A stretch of DNA of 64,000 nucleotides from Octadecabacter arcticus 238 (GTDB lineage: Bacteria > Pseudomonadota > Alphaproteobacteria > Rhodobacterales > Rhodobacteraceae). The position numbers and the translations under genes are program-made. Numbering within the stretch: position 1 is the stretch's first letter; the number at the start of each line of letters is the position of its first letter. Below are positions 1 through 8,465 of this stretch, piece by piece. The DNA lies in assembly GCF_000155735.2 (NCBI RefSeq), contig NC_020908.1:2609001-2673000 (forward strand). The letters are read 5' to 3'. The notes below the pieces were generated by a model, which was not told the DNA's origin, ran no database searches, and was given only the letters and a program-made list of their open reading frames with translations.

Positions 1-324
1 GCTGCTTTGCGCAAGAGCATGACCTACGACCGCGGCTCCGAAATGGCCTGCCACCCCGAACTCGCCAGACGGTTGAAGATCGATATCTGGTTCTGCGATC
101 CGCATGCGCCTTGGCAGCGTGGCAGCAACGAGAACACCAACGGACTGCTGCGTCAGTACATGCCCAAAGGAACTGACCTGAACGGTGCAAGCCAAACATG
201 GCTCAACGACGTTGCAAACCTGATGAACAACCGTCCGAGAAAAACTCTCGGTTGGAGAACACCCGCTGAAGCCATGGCCGACGAAATCGCGGCCTTCAAA
301 TCAACCGTTGCACTTGATGTTTGA
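1..324 (+). CDS. IS30-family transposase, C-terminal part (cut by window start)
   Basis: The reading frame is open from base 1, so the gene begins upstream of the window. The visible part is the end of an IS30-type DDE catalytic core: a YDRGSE block stands where family members carry the second catalytic Asp (usually YDNGxE), and a QRGSNENTNGLLRQY block carries the catalytic Glu. The ending (NNRPRKTLGWRTPAEA) is typical of IS30. It belongs to the same subtype as the N-terminal scrap at 3992-4134, whose YYSAEQR start differs from the intact IS30 at 6021. Whether this copy is intact upstream cannot be seen. Confidence 0.9.
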   Translation, partial: AALRKSMTYDRGSEMACHPELARRLKIDIWFCDPHAPWQRGSNENTNGLLRQYMPKGTDLNGASQTWLNDVANLMNNRPRKTLGWRTPAEAMADEIAAFKSTVALDV

Positions 325-413
325 ATCCAAGAAGTACCGTGACCACCCCCACATTGGACTTGGAAGTGGTTGCTACGACCAGCAGCTGCGAGCCCCCTAG
401 ACCAAATTGGGAA

Positions 414-833
414 CTAGCCCCTCGTCAAAACATAAGCTCCAGAAAGAAACGCGTTCTTCATATAAACAGGCATCTTTTCTGGATAGTTTTCGACTTCCTT
501 CTTGGCGAAGTGAGAAAGGGCCACGGGACTGACGAACCTAGTTTCACACCCCTCCACGAGCTGGATTAGGGCTTCGATTTTGAAGGATACAGCTCCACCT
601 GCCATTCTGCCTTTCTTGGCGCGCGTTTTGATTACAAAGGTATCAATTTCATTTTCGCTGGAAAACTCGTGGAGGGCCCGCAAGAATGATCGCAAATCGG
701 CATCAGATGTATCATCCTCAAGCTCAATTCGCGTAGTCTTCAATCGAAGTATTTCGATATTGCCCCCGTCATTCAGACAGACAACGGCAAGCCTAACTTC
801 CCTCGCTGAGATCTCACATCCGCATACTCTCAT
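414..833 (-). CDS. DUF3010 family protein
   Basis: 139 aa. The protein opens with MRVCGCEIS and contains the block TRAKKGRMAGGAVSFKIEA, both recognised from memory as the DUF3010 signature. The molecular function of this family is not known to me. The frame is open further upstream to 905. I chose the ATG at 831-833 because an AGAGGAA ribosome-binding site lies about 7 bases before it and the family N-terminus starts there. It stands alone on the minus strand, downstream of an IS30 copy, with no operon partner. No signal peptide or membrane segment is visible, so it is probably cytoplasmic. Confidence 0.75.
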   Translation of the reverse strand: MRVCGCEISAREVRLAVVCLNDGGNIEILRLKTTRIELEDDTSDADLRSFLRALHEFSSENEIDTFVIKTRAKKGRMAGGAVSFKIEALIQLVEGCETRFVSPVALSHFAKKEVENYPEKMPVYMKNAFLSGAYVLTRG

Positions 834-1403
834 GTGCCGTTCCTCTATGTGGTTTTCAGCAATCGGGTGGATCATCTGTTTTGTCACGCGGGGTTTAACC
901 GCCATCCCAGGTTTGGCGGCGATGGCTGAGAGTCCCGAGCGACAGAATATCCACGTTGAGCTTATTGGGCTAATTACATAAAAGTAAGTCGTAATACGCT
1001 GATGCCGTCTTCGCTGTCAGCCTAGCAGCACACGTTCCATAACCGCAGCAATCTCCCCCTCTCCTTCCATGACCACTAGCCGCGCTAAACCTAACGTCCT
1101 GGGTCTTTACTCACGCTTTATGCAAACAGCCTTCGGCTGTGGCATCTACGGCAAAGACCCTCGCAAGGATGGCGCCAAAAATACAAGGCAGCTTTCAGCC
1201 ATGGCCAATTGTTAAGAGCTCTTCTGCGTCATCACACACGCTCGAATAAAAGCCATGCCTTCTGACACCCTTCAAATTGAGATTGCTTCGTCGGGGTGTT
1301 TAGGGCGTCTGCGCCATACTGTCGCCATAACACGATCTGGAGGTGAAGTTGCCGTTATCGATCCTACCTACTGACCAAGACAAAACAATTTGGAGTCGTG
1401 AAA
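834..1403. other. intergenic region, no supported gene
   Basis: About 570 bases between the divergently transcribed DUF3010 and pseudoazurin genes. The open frames here are short and unlike known proteins. I see no RNA gene. Both genes' promoters must lie here, but I cannot assign them with confidence. Confidence 0.4.
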
Positions 1404-1850
1404 ATGCGCAAATTACTTATGACAGCAGCTCTGCTCGTTGGATCCGCTGTTCCAGCTTTTGCTGAAACCATCGAAATCCAGTTGCTAAACGAGAACGAGG
1501 CCGGTGATCGCATGGTCTTTAGTCAAGAACTGATCCGCGCCGAAGTTGGCGATGTGATCAGGTTTATAGCAACTGATAGGTCCCATAACGCGCAATCGGT
1601 AAGGGATGCGCTCCCAGAAGGACAAGAAGCCTTTAGGGGAAGAATGAACCAGGACGTTGAGTACATCGTCACTGAGGCCGGCTTGACGGCAGTCGTCTGC
1701 CAACCTCACGAGAGCATGGGCATGGTGGCTTTGATTGTCGTTGGGGATGATCTAAACAATGCCCAAGATATTCTTGATGCGCGTATTCGCGGGGCGGGTA
1801 ACGACAAGATCGTGGCGCTTATCGAAGAGGCCCAAGCAGCTCAATCTTAA
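1404..1850 (+). CDS. pseudoazurin (periplasmic blue copper electron carrier)
   Basis: 148 aa with a Sec signal peptide ending at about residue 20 (AVPAFA). The type-1 copper ligands fit the pseudoazurin pattern: His61 in DRSHNAQS, then Cys99, His102 and Met107 in CQPHESMGM, spaced as in known pseudoazurins (Cys-x2-His-x4-Met). The family shuttles electrons in the periplasm, classically to nitrite reductase or peroxidase. A GTG at 1398 is possible. The ATG at 1404 is preferred because a GGAG site sits 8 bases before it. No denitrification genes remain beside it. The degenerate sequence downstream may once have held partners. Confidence 0.88.
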   Translation: MRKLLMTAALLVGSAVPAFAETIEIQLLNENEAGDRMVFSQELIRAEVGDVIRFIATDRSHNAQSVRDALPEGQEAFRGRMNQDVEYIVTEAGLTAVVCQPHESMGMVALIVVGDDLNNAQDILDARIRGAGNDKIVALIEEAQAAQS

Positions 1851-2668
1851 CACCAATCATCGAAGCCTTGATGAAAAATAATGGGACCTAATGGCAGATG
1901 TCTGTTCTGCATTGTCTCGCCATACGGACCTGAAGCCCAAATATCCCTTCAGGTCATTGGAACAAATGAGGGCGACCCTACTCCTCCAAGGTCCATCACG
2001 ACCTAGCAGGAAAAGATCCGCCCCCCGCCGTTGTCTTGCGCTGCACGCAATTGCAGTAAAGGGCAACGGCACCCGTATCGTTAAAGAGCCACATACTGAA
2101 TAAGACAATCCAGATCCAAGCGCCCCCCTCAACGAACCGATCTTTCAGCCTGAACGTTTCTGGGCAGTCCATGAATGTCAGAAATGTTCTAAACACGTCG
2201 CACTTTAACAACAACAAGAACCTACACCTGCACTCTCAAAATTTACCGTGAGTTGCATGCAACGGGGTGCGCATTTCCCCTGTGTAGAAAGAGCCTGGGA
2301 AGGACCCAAACACTTCAAGCTTGCGCGTTTAATTCCACCACAAAGGGCGGTTTGGCGCAGGTCAGACAAGCATTATCGTGTTCAGCAACGGGTTCGCCTT
2401 CGACGGTTAAAAGCAAATAAGTGCCATCATCGACAAGTACTGGCCCGATGAGTTTTTGGTGACAGGCATGATCCACGATCACGCTGTGCGGGTCCGTCCG
2501 TTTGAAATTGTCGGCGACGTCTTGACCCAGCTGCTTGCACAAAAAAGTTAGACTGGTCCTGTTTGCAGGTATTGACACTCTCGGCTGCGATCTCAACCGG
2601 ACATTTACCGACCCTCGGCCATGCTGCGGTGCGGCCCATCGAAGGAGACATTCGTTGCTAAGCCGCAA
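1851..2668. other. degenerate region with possible gene remnants
   Basis: No intact gene is recognised. Two minus-strand stretches read like protein. Around 2060-2160 is a hydrophobic run including GGAWIWIVLFSMWLF, resembling one transmembrane helix. Around 2315-2520 is a stretch including DDGTYLLLTVEGEPVAEHD and two cysteines. Neither has a plausible start or a family I can name. I regard them as decayed coding sequence between pseudoazurin and the tpiA fragment. Confidence 0.35.
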
Positions 2669-2671
2669 TCA

Positions 2672-2890
2672 AGTCGTCAACGAAGTATGCACCCCGCCTG
2701 TTGCGGCATGATAGTCCTGTCCGCCGATATCAAAAAGTGTGTCCTCGCACTGGGTGATTAGAGTCGCGGGCAGGCAGATCAGGATATCGACATCCGCGTC
2801 CGCGTGTATTTCCTCCAGTTTTGCCAGTTCGATCAGATTGGCGCGCAGCCCGTTCATCTGCCAGTTTCCGGCGGCAAGTTTACGGGGCTT
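2672..2890 (-). pseudogene. tpiA: triosephosphate isomerase, N-terminal fragment
   Basis: The minus-strand translation contains KLAAGNWQMNGLRANL followed by ILICLPATL and GGQDYHAATGGVHT. These are the N-terminal glycolytic TIM hallmarks: the GNWKMNG substrate loop and the GGQD-H block. Only about 70 of the usual roughly 250 residues remain, and homology stops shortly after GVHT. The codon where the start should be reads AAG instead of ATG, so no start is visible. The catalytic His and Glu regions are absent. It overlaps the region upstream of the oxygenase gene. A functional tpiA presumably exists elsewhere, since the organism would need one. Confidence 0.75.
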
Positions 2891-2956
2891 ATGACAGTCC
2901 TTTTATCTGATCTCAGGATTTGTTATCAATTTCGGGAACAATCGGAAAGAGTGGTG

Positions 2957-3871
2957 ATGTCTTTGTCTGTTCCACGTATTGATGCAACGGCTTTGTTAGC
3001 CGGTGATCCCGCCACGCAAAACTGGGTGGCAGAGGCCGCAACCGGTGTGGGTTTCATGACCATTTACAACACGCCCGTATCAACCGCACAGGCGCAGGCT
3101 GTTCTGGCGGCGTATCATGCGTTTTTTGCATTGCCCGCCGCTGAAAAGGCCGCCTGTGATATGGCGCAGACTGGATCAAACCGGGGGTGGGGCGCGCCGG
3201 GTTCAGAACGGGTCGATCCGGACGCGAACTCGGATTACAAACAGGTCTATGATTGCGGGGTGGCGCTCGCGCCGGATAATCCGCTCGCCGCTTTGCCATG
3301 TTATGCCCCGAATATCTGGCCTGTGCAGCCAGCGGATTTTAGGGTTGTTTTGCAGGACTATTATCGCGATGCCACGGCGCTCGCACTTGATCTGCTTTGT
3401 GCTGTTGTAAATGCAGCAGGGCTTGATGGTGAGTATTTCCGCAGTCAGTTTGATCAGCCCATGGCCTTGCTGCGCGGCAATTACTATCCTACCCGGCCTG
3501 CTTGGGCAGGTGAGAAGGATTTCGGAATTGCAACACATACTGATTATGGTTGTCTGACCTTACTGGCGACTGATGGATCGCCAGGCCTAGAGGTCCGCAC
3601 GCGCGGTGGTGGCTGGATCTCGGTCTCTGCGCCGCCGGGTGAGTTTGTGATCAACTTTGGTGAGATGCTGGAGATGTGGACAAGCGGCCAGATTAAAGCG
3701 ACGCCACACCGTGTTGTGGGCACCGCGCATGAACGCATTTCGGTGCCTTTGTTCTTTAACCCCAATCATGACGCCAATATCGCACCGTTTGGGTCAGACA
3801 GGGTGATCGAGGCCCGCACTCATCTGGAAGCCCGCTATGCGGAAACCTACCTGCATCTGAATGCCAGCTAG
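2957..3871 (+). CDS. isopenicillin N synthase family 2-oxoglutarate/Fe(II) oxygenase
   Basis: 304 aa. The jelly-roll iron site is complete: His194 and Asp196 in HTDYG, and distal His251 in TPHRVV. The co-substrate-binding Arg260-x-Ser262 is also present (RISVPLFF). The N-terminal DIOX_N region spans roughly residues 5-110 and the oxygenase core 165-270. The frame is open from 2804, but that extension crosses the tpiA remnant. I chose the ATG at 2957, preceded by GGAAAGAG. Enzymes of this superfamily oxidise small amino acids, purines or secondary metabolites. The substrate cannot be deduced, and no pathway genes flank it. Confidence 0.88.
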   Translation: MSLSVPRIDATALLAGDPATQNWVAEAATGVGFMTIYNTPVSTAQAQAVLAAYHAFFALPAAEKAACDMAQTGSNRGWGAPGSERVDPDANSDYKQVYDCGVALAPDNPLAALPCYAPNIWPVQPADFRVVLQDYYRDATALALDLLCAVVNAAGLDGEYFRSQFDQPMALLRGNYYPTRPAWAGEKDFGIATHTDYGCLTLLATDGSPGLEVRTRGGGWISVSAPPGEFVINFGEMLEMWTSGQIKATPHRVVGTAHERISVPLFFNPNHDANIAPFGSDRVIEARTHLEARYAETYLHLNAS

Positions 3872-3962
3872 GAACGTAGGAACTGCCGGGCCAGATCGTA
3901 GGCTTCTTCTGGATAATCCAACGCGCTTTCGGCGGTGGCCTCAACGGATCGACGCAACACTT
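3872..3962 (-). pseudogene. C-terminal scrap of an unidentified gene cut by an IS30 remnant
   Basis: On the minus strand the sequence reads about 29 residues, including SALDYPEEAYDLARQF and ending LRS then a stop. The composition looks like a genuine protein C-terminus. The rest of the gene is missing where the IS30-like sequence begins. I do not recognise the family. Confidence 0.4.
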
Positions 3963-3991
3963 TAATCTTTAGTCAGAGATGGAGTGTTGGT

Positions 3992-4134
3992 CATGAAGTA
4001 TCATCGTAGGATTTACTATTCAGCTGAGCAGCGGGCTGAGATCTGGGATCGTTGGCAACGTGGCGAGTCGATGAGGTCTATTGGGCGGGTGTTTGATCGC
4101 CAATCATCCTCGGTTTTTTCCGTGATCTCACCAA
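3992..4134 (+). pseudogene. IS30-family transposase, N-terminal fragment
   Basis: About 48 residues starting MKYHRRIYYSAEQRAEIWDR and containing GESMRSIGRVFDRQSS, the N-terminal HTH region of an IS30 transposase. It stops abruptly before the conserved gene at 4146. It is the same subtype as the C-terminal part at 1-324 but separated by nearly 4 kb, so it is a relic and not a functional copy. Confidence 0.75.
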
Positions 4135-4145
4135 CGGTTGGTTTT

Positions 4146-4445
4146 CTAACCCTTGGAAGAGGCCAGCATATCTCCCGCATAGGCGTCCATCAGTTTTGCA
4201 CCGAACTCCTCAGCACCTTCGCCACGAAGTGCTGAAATATGATCGATGGCGTCATCGCGAACCTTGCGGCTTGGATAGACCGTTACAATAGCGAAACGGT
4301 CCAAGTCAGCATCGACGAGCATTGAATGTTTTGCTCCCAGAGCCAAAAGTCCCGGAAAGTATTTTCGCCGCATAAGTTCTGTCACATGACTCATAGTCTC
4401 AGTTTCGCCAGTTATTCGCCATGTCGAAATCGTTACAAAACTCAT
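4146..4445 (-). CDS. small conserved hypothetical, possible ABM-fold (ferredoxin-like) protein
   Basis: 99 aa. I chose the ATG at 4443-4445 because a GGAGG site lies a few bases upstream, and upstream codons up to 4460 read through that site. The size and the pattern of an N-terminal strand (SFVTISTWRI), a helix of charged residues, then a strand containing DRFAIVTVYPS resemble dimeric alpha-beta barrel proteins of the antibiotic-biosynthesis-monooxygenase type. This is a structural guess. I see no catalytic signature. It is flanked by an IS30 scrap and non-coding DNA, with no operon partners. Confidence 0.6.
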   Translation of the reverse strand: MSFVTISTWRITGETETMSHVTELMRRKYFPGLLALGAKHSMLVDADLDRFAIVTVYPSRKVRDDAIDHISALRGEGAEEFGAKLMDAYAGDMLASSKG

Positions 4446-4799
4446 TTTGTCACCCTCCATTAAAAACTACCATAGCACAATATTACATGCTGGTCTTTCC
4501 AAACCTCGGCCCTCAAATATCCCTGTCAAGAGCCGCTGCTTGGAAGTCGTTTTGCAATTCGTTCGAGCGCGGCTGAAAACAAGCTAGACTGGCGCGTAAA
4601 AGAAAGCATTTTACCCTAATAACAGCCTAAAATACGCGGTTCAGTCCGATCGTAAGTTTGGACAAACGAGTGTAGAAGCCTACCTGCATTCCTCAATAGC
4701 AGCAAAATAGAGAACGCGGTGTCACCTCTAGGACTTCAACTTAGAGGAACGAAAATGACCTTCTAAACATCCAGCTACTATTTCTAGATCAGCAATTAA
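4446..4799. other. intergenic region, nothing recognised
   Basis: About 350 bases of AT-richer sequence between two minus-strand small genes. No open frame of credible composition, no RNA gene and no strong stem-loop was seen. Confidence 0.4.
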
Positions 4800-4979
4800 T
4801 TAGCTTTTCAATTTGCTTGCCTGGTATTCAATGGCGCTAGCAAGCCCCTTTAAAGATCTCTTTTCTTCCTCAGTCAGATGCCCAAAGGCAATTTCTGTTT
4901 CCTCAAACAGCACCTCCAGTTTTCGCATCTCATCCTTCAGGTGGCTCAGTCGCTCTGTTCGTTCTGCAGGGGTCATCAT
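4800..4979 (-). CDS. small helical hypothetical protein
   Basis: 59 aa from the first of two adjacent ATG codons at 4974-4979. An AGGAG site stands 6 bases upstream, which supports this start over the longer frame to 5030. The sequence is rich in Glu, Lys, Arg and Leu with few helix breakers (for example LKDEMRKLEVLFEETEI), so a helical hairpin or coiled coil is likely. There is no signal peptide. I do not recognise the family. The good ribosome site and clean composition are the only evidence that it is real. Confidence 0.5.
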   Translation of the reverse strand: MMTPAERTERLSHLKDEMRKLEVLFEETEIAFGHLTEEEKRSLKGLASAIEYQASKLKS

Positions 4980-5923
4980 AGCTATCTCCTGTTCAAAATG
5001 TGACGGCTTCCGTATTTGAGAGCATAGCACAGATGCCCAATACTGTTCAGGAAATAAAGAAAATCAGTGATGCTTTAGCATCGTTAATTTCACCCAGCCC
5101 CCCCTCATCGCATCAAAATTTAATTTTGCGATGGGCAGCGATTGCTACTTGACCAAAAGGCCATTCGCTCTGAGTGCAGCAACGGTCAGATTGGCTCATT
5201 TCCGCCGTTCGCTGCACTTGCACAACAGAAAAACTGGCTGACACCCTGAGCGTCCGCTTTCTTCGCGCTGCCCTTACGATTTCGCACTTGCAGCGAAGGT
5301 CGGCAATCCGCCCTTCATGTCGAAATGTGCATAGCCCAGCATCTGTCACTATCGCCCTAAGCAGTACCTGCTAATTCTGACTGGTCATAACTCCCTCATC
5401 CACGGGGACTTCTGGCTCAACTCAAACCCGTTACCATAGTTGCTGCCTATACCAGCCGTGCTCCACCCTCCCAGTGCATCAATGATATCGGCAGGGCATC
5501 GAGCAGCTCGTAAACGATCTCGGAAACTGTGCCTGAACGAGTTGTACAACGCAGCCATCCGGCACGGGGTCCCGGTCCTGCGTCCTGTGGTCTGACGGTT
5601 GAGAGGATTAGATCAAGTTGCACTGGACAGAGGTGCCGTGGAGCGGGATGGTCGATCCATGGCATAGGCCTCCGAACAAAATTACCCCCGAATGAATTTA
5701 CAACGCTAATACTAAAGGGCCGTGGTCCGAGGGGCGGGGCCTATGATAGGGGGGCCCACTCGCGCCAATGCAGCTGAACCGTAATGGTTGGGTACAGTAA
5801 CCCCTACTTTTCAGCGGCCAAATATCTTCACATCAGGTGCTGCTCCATAGGTACGGAACTTAACATGGCTATAGTTTTAGATGAGATGTGAGTTTTAATT
5901 CGTCTAAGCGCACCGAATAGAGC
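4980..5923. other. non-coding region containing a dispersed repeat copy
   Basis: Nearly 1 kb upstream of an intact IS30. The only structure I can support is a copy of a dispersed repeat at about 5184-5350 (listed separately). The segment 5400-5900 has open frames of poor composition on both strands, and none resembles a known protein. I treat it as decayed accessory DNA. Confidence 0.45.
5184..5350 (-). repeat. dispersed repeat, copy A
   Basis: Read on the minus strand, this matches copies at 11721-11913, 18002-18100 and 19331-19535. They share blocks such as ATGCACATTTCGACATGAAG, GGGCGGA, TTCGCTGCAAGTGCGAAATC, AAAGCGGACGCTCAGGG and CAGCCAGTTTTT. The copies differ by scattered substitutions. 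ORFs that pass through it are not conserved in frame between copies, so it is probably non-coding. Confidence 0.7.
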
Positions 5924-6997
5924 CCGCGGATTCAACTCGCCAGTGCAACTTTACCCACGGTATGATGCGTGAGGCAGCGATGCCCAAGTGCTTCTCACCG
6001 TCTAAAGTAAAGGAACACAAATGCGAGCCTATCACCGCCTCACTGAGGGGCAGCGTAACCAAGTTTATGCGTTGAAGAAAGCAGGTTTGAAGCAATATGC
6101 CATTGCGGATCAGATCGGCGTGAACAAATCGACGATTTCGCGGGAATTTAAGCGCAACACAGGTCTGCGCGGATATCGCCCCAAGCAGGCGCATCGTCTG
6201 GCTTGCTCACGGCAGGCACAAATTTGCCGGACCCGTATCTCGGATGCGGCGTGGACTGGGATTGAAAAGATGATCCGGGAGGAATTGAGCCCCGAGCAGA
6301 TTACAGGTCATCTGAAAGATATTGGTGAGCCAAGCGTCAGCCCAGAATGGATCTACCAGCATCTCTATGCAGACAAGCGTAACGGTGGCGACCTTCACAC
6401 CCATCTGAGATGTCAAAAGCAACGGCGCAAGCGCTATGGCAGTACCGAGCGGCGCGGTCAGATCAAGAATAGAGTATCCATTGAGAAACGCCCTGCAATC
6501 GTCGACCTGCGCAGCCGCGTTGGGGATTGGGAAGCAGATACCATGATCGGCAAGCAGGGACACTCTGTCCTTGTGACACTGGTTGAGCGCAAGACGCGAT
6601 TTACCGTTGCCATAAAGGCAGTCAATAAAACAGCGCGGGCTGTCACGGATGCTATCTGTGAACACCTTAAGCCCCATCAGGAAAGGGTTCTCACCTTGAC
6701 CTACGACAATGGCAGAGAATTTGCTTACCATGAAGAGATTGCCCGCGAACTGACTGCCGAGGGTTTCTTCGCGCACCCCTATCACTCCTGGGAGCGGGGC
6801 CTCAACGAAAACACCAATGGTCTGATCCGGCAATACATCCCAAAGGGAAAAGATATTGATGATCTGAGTGATGAGGACGTGGCTAAGATCATCGAAAAGA
6901 TTAACAGCCGGCCCAGAAAATGCCTTGGCTTTAAAACGCCAAATCAGCTATTCCTAGGGCCCAAACAGCATGTTGCACTGGCAAGTTGAATCCGCGG
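5924..6997 (+). mobile_element. IS30-family insertion sequence, apparently complete
   Basis: A 26-bp terminal inverted repeat is visible at 5924-5949 and 6972-6997 (25 of 26 positions match, starting CCGCGGATTCAACT). It encloses one transposase gene. If the element proper begins at GGATTCAA, the flanks both show the dinucleotide GC, which would fit the short duplications of this family, but that is too short to be decisive. Confidence 0.8.
6021..6989 (+). CDS. IS30-family transposase
   Basis: 322 aa, full length for IS30. The N-terminal HTH (about residues 10-45, with STISREFKRN) binds the ends. The DDE triad is intact: Asp173 in GDWEADTMIG, Asp229 in YDNGREF and Glu263 in RGLNENTNGL, giving the DD(33)E spacing of the family. 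It ends inside the right terminal repeat, as is usual for the family. Nothing looks broken, so the element may be active. It is a different subtype from the IS30 pieces at 1-324 and 3992-4134. Confidence 0.93.
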   Translation: MRAYHRLTEGQRNQVYALKKAGLKQYAIADQIGVNKSTISREFKRNTGLRGYRPKQAHRLACSRQAQICRTRISDAAWTGIEKMIREELSPEQITGHLKDIGEPSVSPEWIYQHLYADKRNGGDLHTHLRCQKQRRKRYGSTERRGQIKNRVSIEKRPAIVDLRSRVGDWEADTMIGKQGHSVLVTLVERKTRFTVAIKAVNKTARAVTDAICEHLKPHQERVLTLTYDNGREFAYHEEIARELTAEGFFAHPYHSWERGLNENTNGLIRQYIPKGKDIDDLSDEDVAKIIEKINSRPRKCLGFKTPNQLFLGPKQHVALAS

Positions 6998-7023
6998 CCT
7001 GATTTACCGTCAAACGGTGGTTT

Positions 7024-7045
7024 TTTGTAACCCATTTGTAACCCA
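7024..7045. repeat. paired 11-bp direct repeat, probable integrase arm site
   Basis: TTTGTAACCCA occurs twice in tandem with 11-base periodicity. It ends 44 bases before the tRNA-derived repeat at 7089, exactly the distance between the arm pair at 24408-24427 and its att repeat at 24471. This suggests the right arm of another element that used the same tRNA site. Confidence 0.5.
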
Positions 7046-7088
7046 AAAAAGCACTGCACTCAAAGAATTACCCGCTAAGTCATTGATT

Positions 7089-7139
7089 TTAATGGTGCCC
7101 CCACACGGACTCGAACCGCGGACCTACTGATTACAAATC
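7089..7139 (-). repeat. attL-like repeat: duplicated 3' part of tRNA-Thr
   Basis: 51 bases identical to 24471-24521, covering the encoded CCA, the acceptor 3' strand, the T-arm and the anticodon arm down to the anticodon region of the intact tRNA-Thr. Six of the seven preceding bases also match. After 7139 the two copies diverge, so this is not a complete tRNA gene. The sequence 7140-7175 retains weak similarity to the tRNA 5' half and may be a decayed remnant. Confidence 0.85.
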
Positions 7140-7266
7140 TTACGGTCCAGACTTCTATCAACTACAATAGGACACCCTGCCCTACCACATACCCCTTATA
7201 AATATGCATAAAAGTAAGGCCACCTTCGATGTGAACCTTTGATCCTCTATCTATTTCTACCAAGAT

Positions 7267-7286
7267 AGCTTACCTCATGCTTACCC
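7267..7286. repeat. paired GCTTACC repeat, probable integrase arm site (left)
   Basis: AGCTTACCT and TGCTTACCC are spaced 11 bases apart, just upstream of the integrase start. The same motif at the same spacing recurs at 24408-24427 near the right end. Pairs of helically phased short repeats near both att sites are what arm-type integrase binding sites look like. Confidence 0.55.
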
Positions 7287-7307
7287 AATCTCGAGGTCAA
7301 ACACACC

Positions 7308-8465
7308 ATGCCAAAGCTTCGTTTATCAAAAACAGTTGTTGATAAGATCGCCAGCCCACAAGCTGAAACCATCTTCTGGGACGAAGCGCTATCTGGCTTC
7401 GGTTTGCGTGTAAAAACAAATGGAACCAAGTCTTACGTCATTCAATACAGAACACGTTCCAGCGGCAGATCACGACGTAAAACCTTGGGGCAGCACGGTC
7501 CGCTGTTGTCTTTCAACGAGGCGAAAAAGCTAGCTACTGGGCTTCTTTCGGACGTACTGAGGGGCGGAGACCCGGTAGCGGACGCAGTTACAGCCAGGAC
7601 CGCACCAAGTATCGCTGACCTTGCCGAGCAATACTATGAAATCCACGCATTGCCAAAGAAACGTAAGAAGGGTGCCGCAAACGATAGGTCTATGCTGGAT
7701 CGGCTGGTGTTGCCTCGTCTCGGTAAGCAGAAAGTCCTAGAAGTTTGCCACCGTGACATTCAAACGTTTCACAACTCGCTGAAAGCCACCCCATATCAGG
7801 CCAACCGCGTCTTGTCTTTGTTGTCAAAGATGTTTGAACTTTCGATCAGTTGGGGCATGCGTGGCGAAAACCCAGCCAAAGGCGTTGAGAAATTTCACGA
7901 AGAGAAAAGGCACCGATGGCTGTCCTCAGACGAGCTTTCCCGGTTAGGCGCCGCACTTGATAGGCATCGGAACCAGAAAGCCGCAAACGCGATCAGGCTT
8001 CAATTGCTAACAGGAGCGCGGATTGGTGAGGTCCTGTCAGCGCAGTGGGCAGACTTTGATTTGGATCGGGGCGTTTGGGTCAAACCATCTCATCACACCA
8101 AACAAAAACGCACCGAGCATTTACCATTGGCCAAAGCAGCTGTCGCGTTACTGGAAAAGGTTCATGAGGCTCAAAGAAGTGGTTCCAATTTTGTTTTCCC
8201 CGGCAGGTCGAAAATCAAGCCACTTGTCGACCTTAAGAAATTCTGGAGATCCTTAATCGCAGATGCTGATATTGTTGACTATCGCATCCATGACAACCGG
8301 CACACACATGCGTCGCAGCTCGTTTCCAGTGGCATGAGCTTAGCAATCGTCGGGCGCCTACTCGGCCATACGAACCCAATGACGACCCAACGCTACGCAC
8401 ATATAGCTGACGAACCGCTACGCGCAGCTGCTGAGGTGATGGCCAGCAAGATGAACCATAGATAA
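7308..8465 (+). CDS. P4-type tyrosine integrase (DUF4102 N-terminal domain)
   Basis: 385 aa. The N-terminal DUF4102 arm-binding domain covers about residues 1-90 (with FWDEALSGFGLRV), a core-binding domain about 100-195, and the catalytic domain from about 200. The catalytic set is complete: Arg238 (TGARIGE), His328 and Arg331 (HDNRH), His354 (GHT) and the nucleophile Tyr363 (RYAH). P4-type integrases recombine at tRNA 3' ends, which fits the tRNA-Thr repeat 170 bases upstream. It points into the island and should drive its integration and excision. Start: the ATG at 7308, with GAGG about 11 bases upstream. Confidence 0.93.
   Translation: MPKLRLSKTVVDKIASPQAETIFWDEALSGFGLRVKTNGTKSYVIQYRTRSSGRSRRKTLGQHGPLLSFNEAKKLATGLLSDVLRGGDPVADAVTARTAPSIADLAEQYYEIHALPKKRKKGAANDRSMLDRLVLPRLGKQKVLEVCHRDIQTFHNSLKATPYQANRVLSLLSKMFELSISWGMRGENPAKGVEKFHEEKRHRWLSSDELSRLGAALDRHRNQKAANAIRLQLLTGARIGEVLSAQWADFDLDRGVWVKPSHHTKQKRTEHLPLAKAAVALLEKVHEAQRSGSNFVFPGRSKIKPLVDLKKFWRSLIADADIVDYRIHDNRHTHASQLVSSGMSLAIVGRLLGHTNPMTTQRYAHIADEPLRAAAEVMASKMNHR

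Noticed and set aside
5447..5777. Possible small genes on either strand
   Set aside because: Biased composition, no ribosome site and no family resemblance; treated as non-coding.
7089..7175. A second complete tRNA-Thr gene
   Set aside because: Only the 3' half matches; the D-arm and 5' acceptor strand are not intact, so it is an att fragment.
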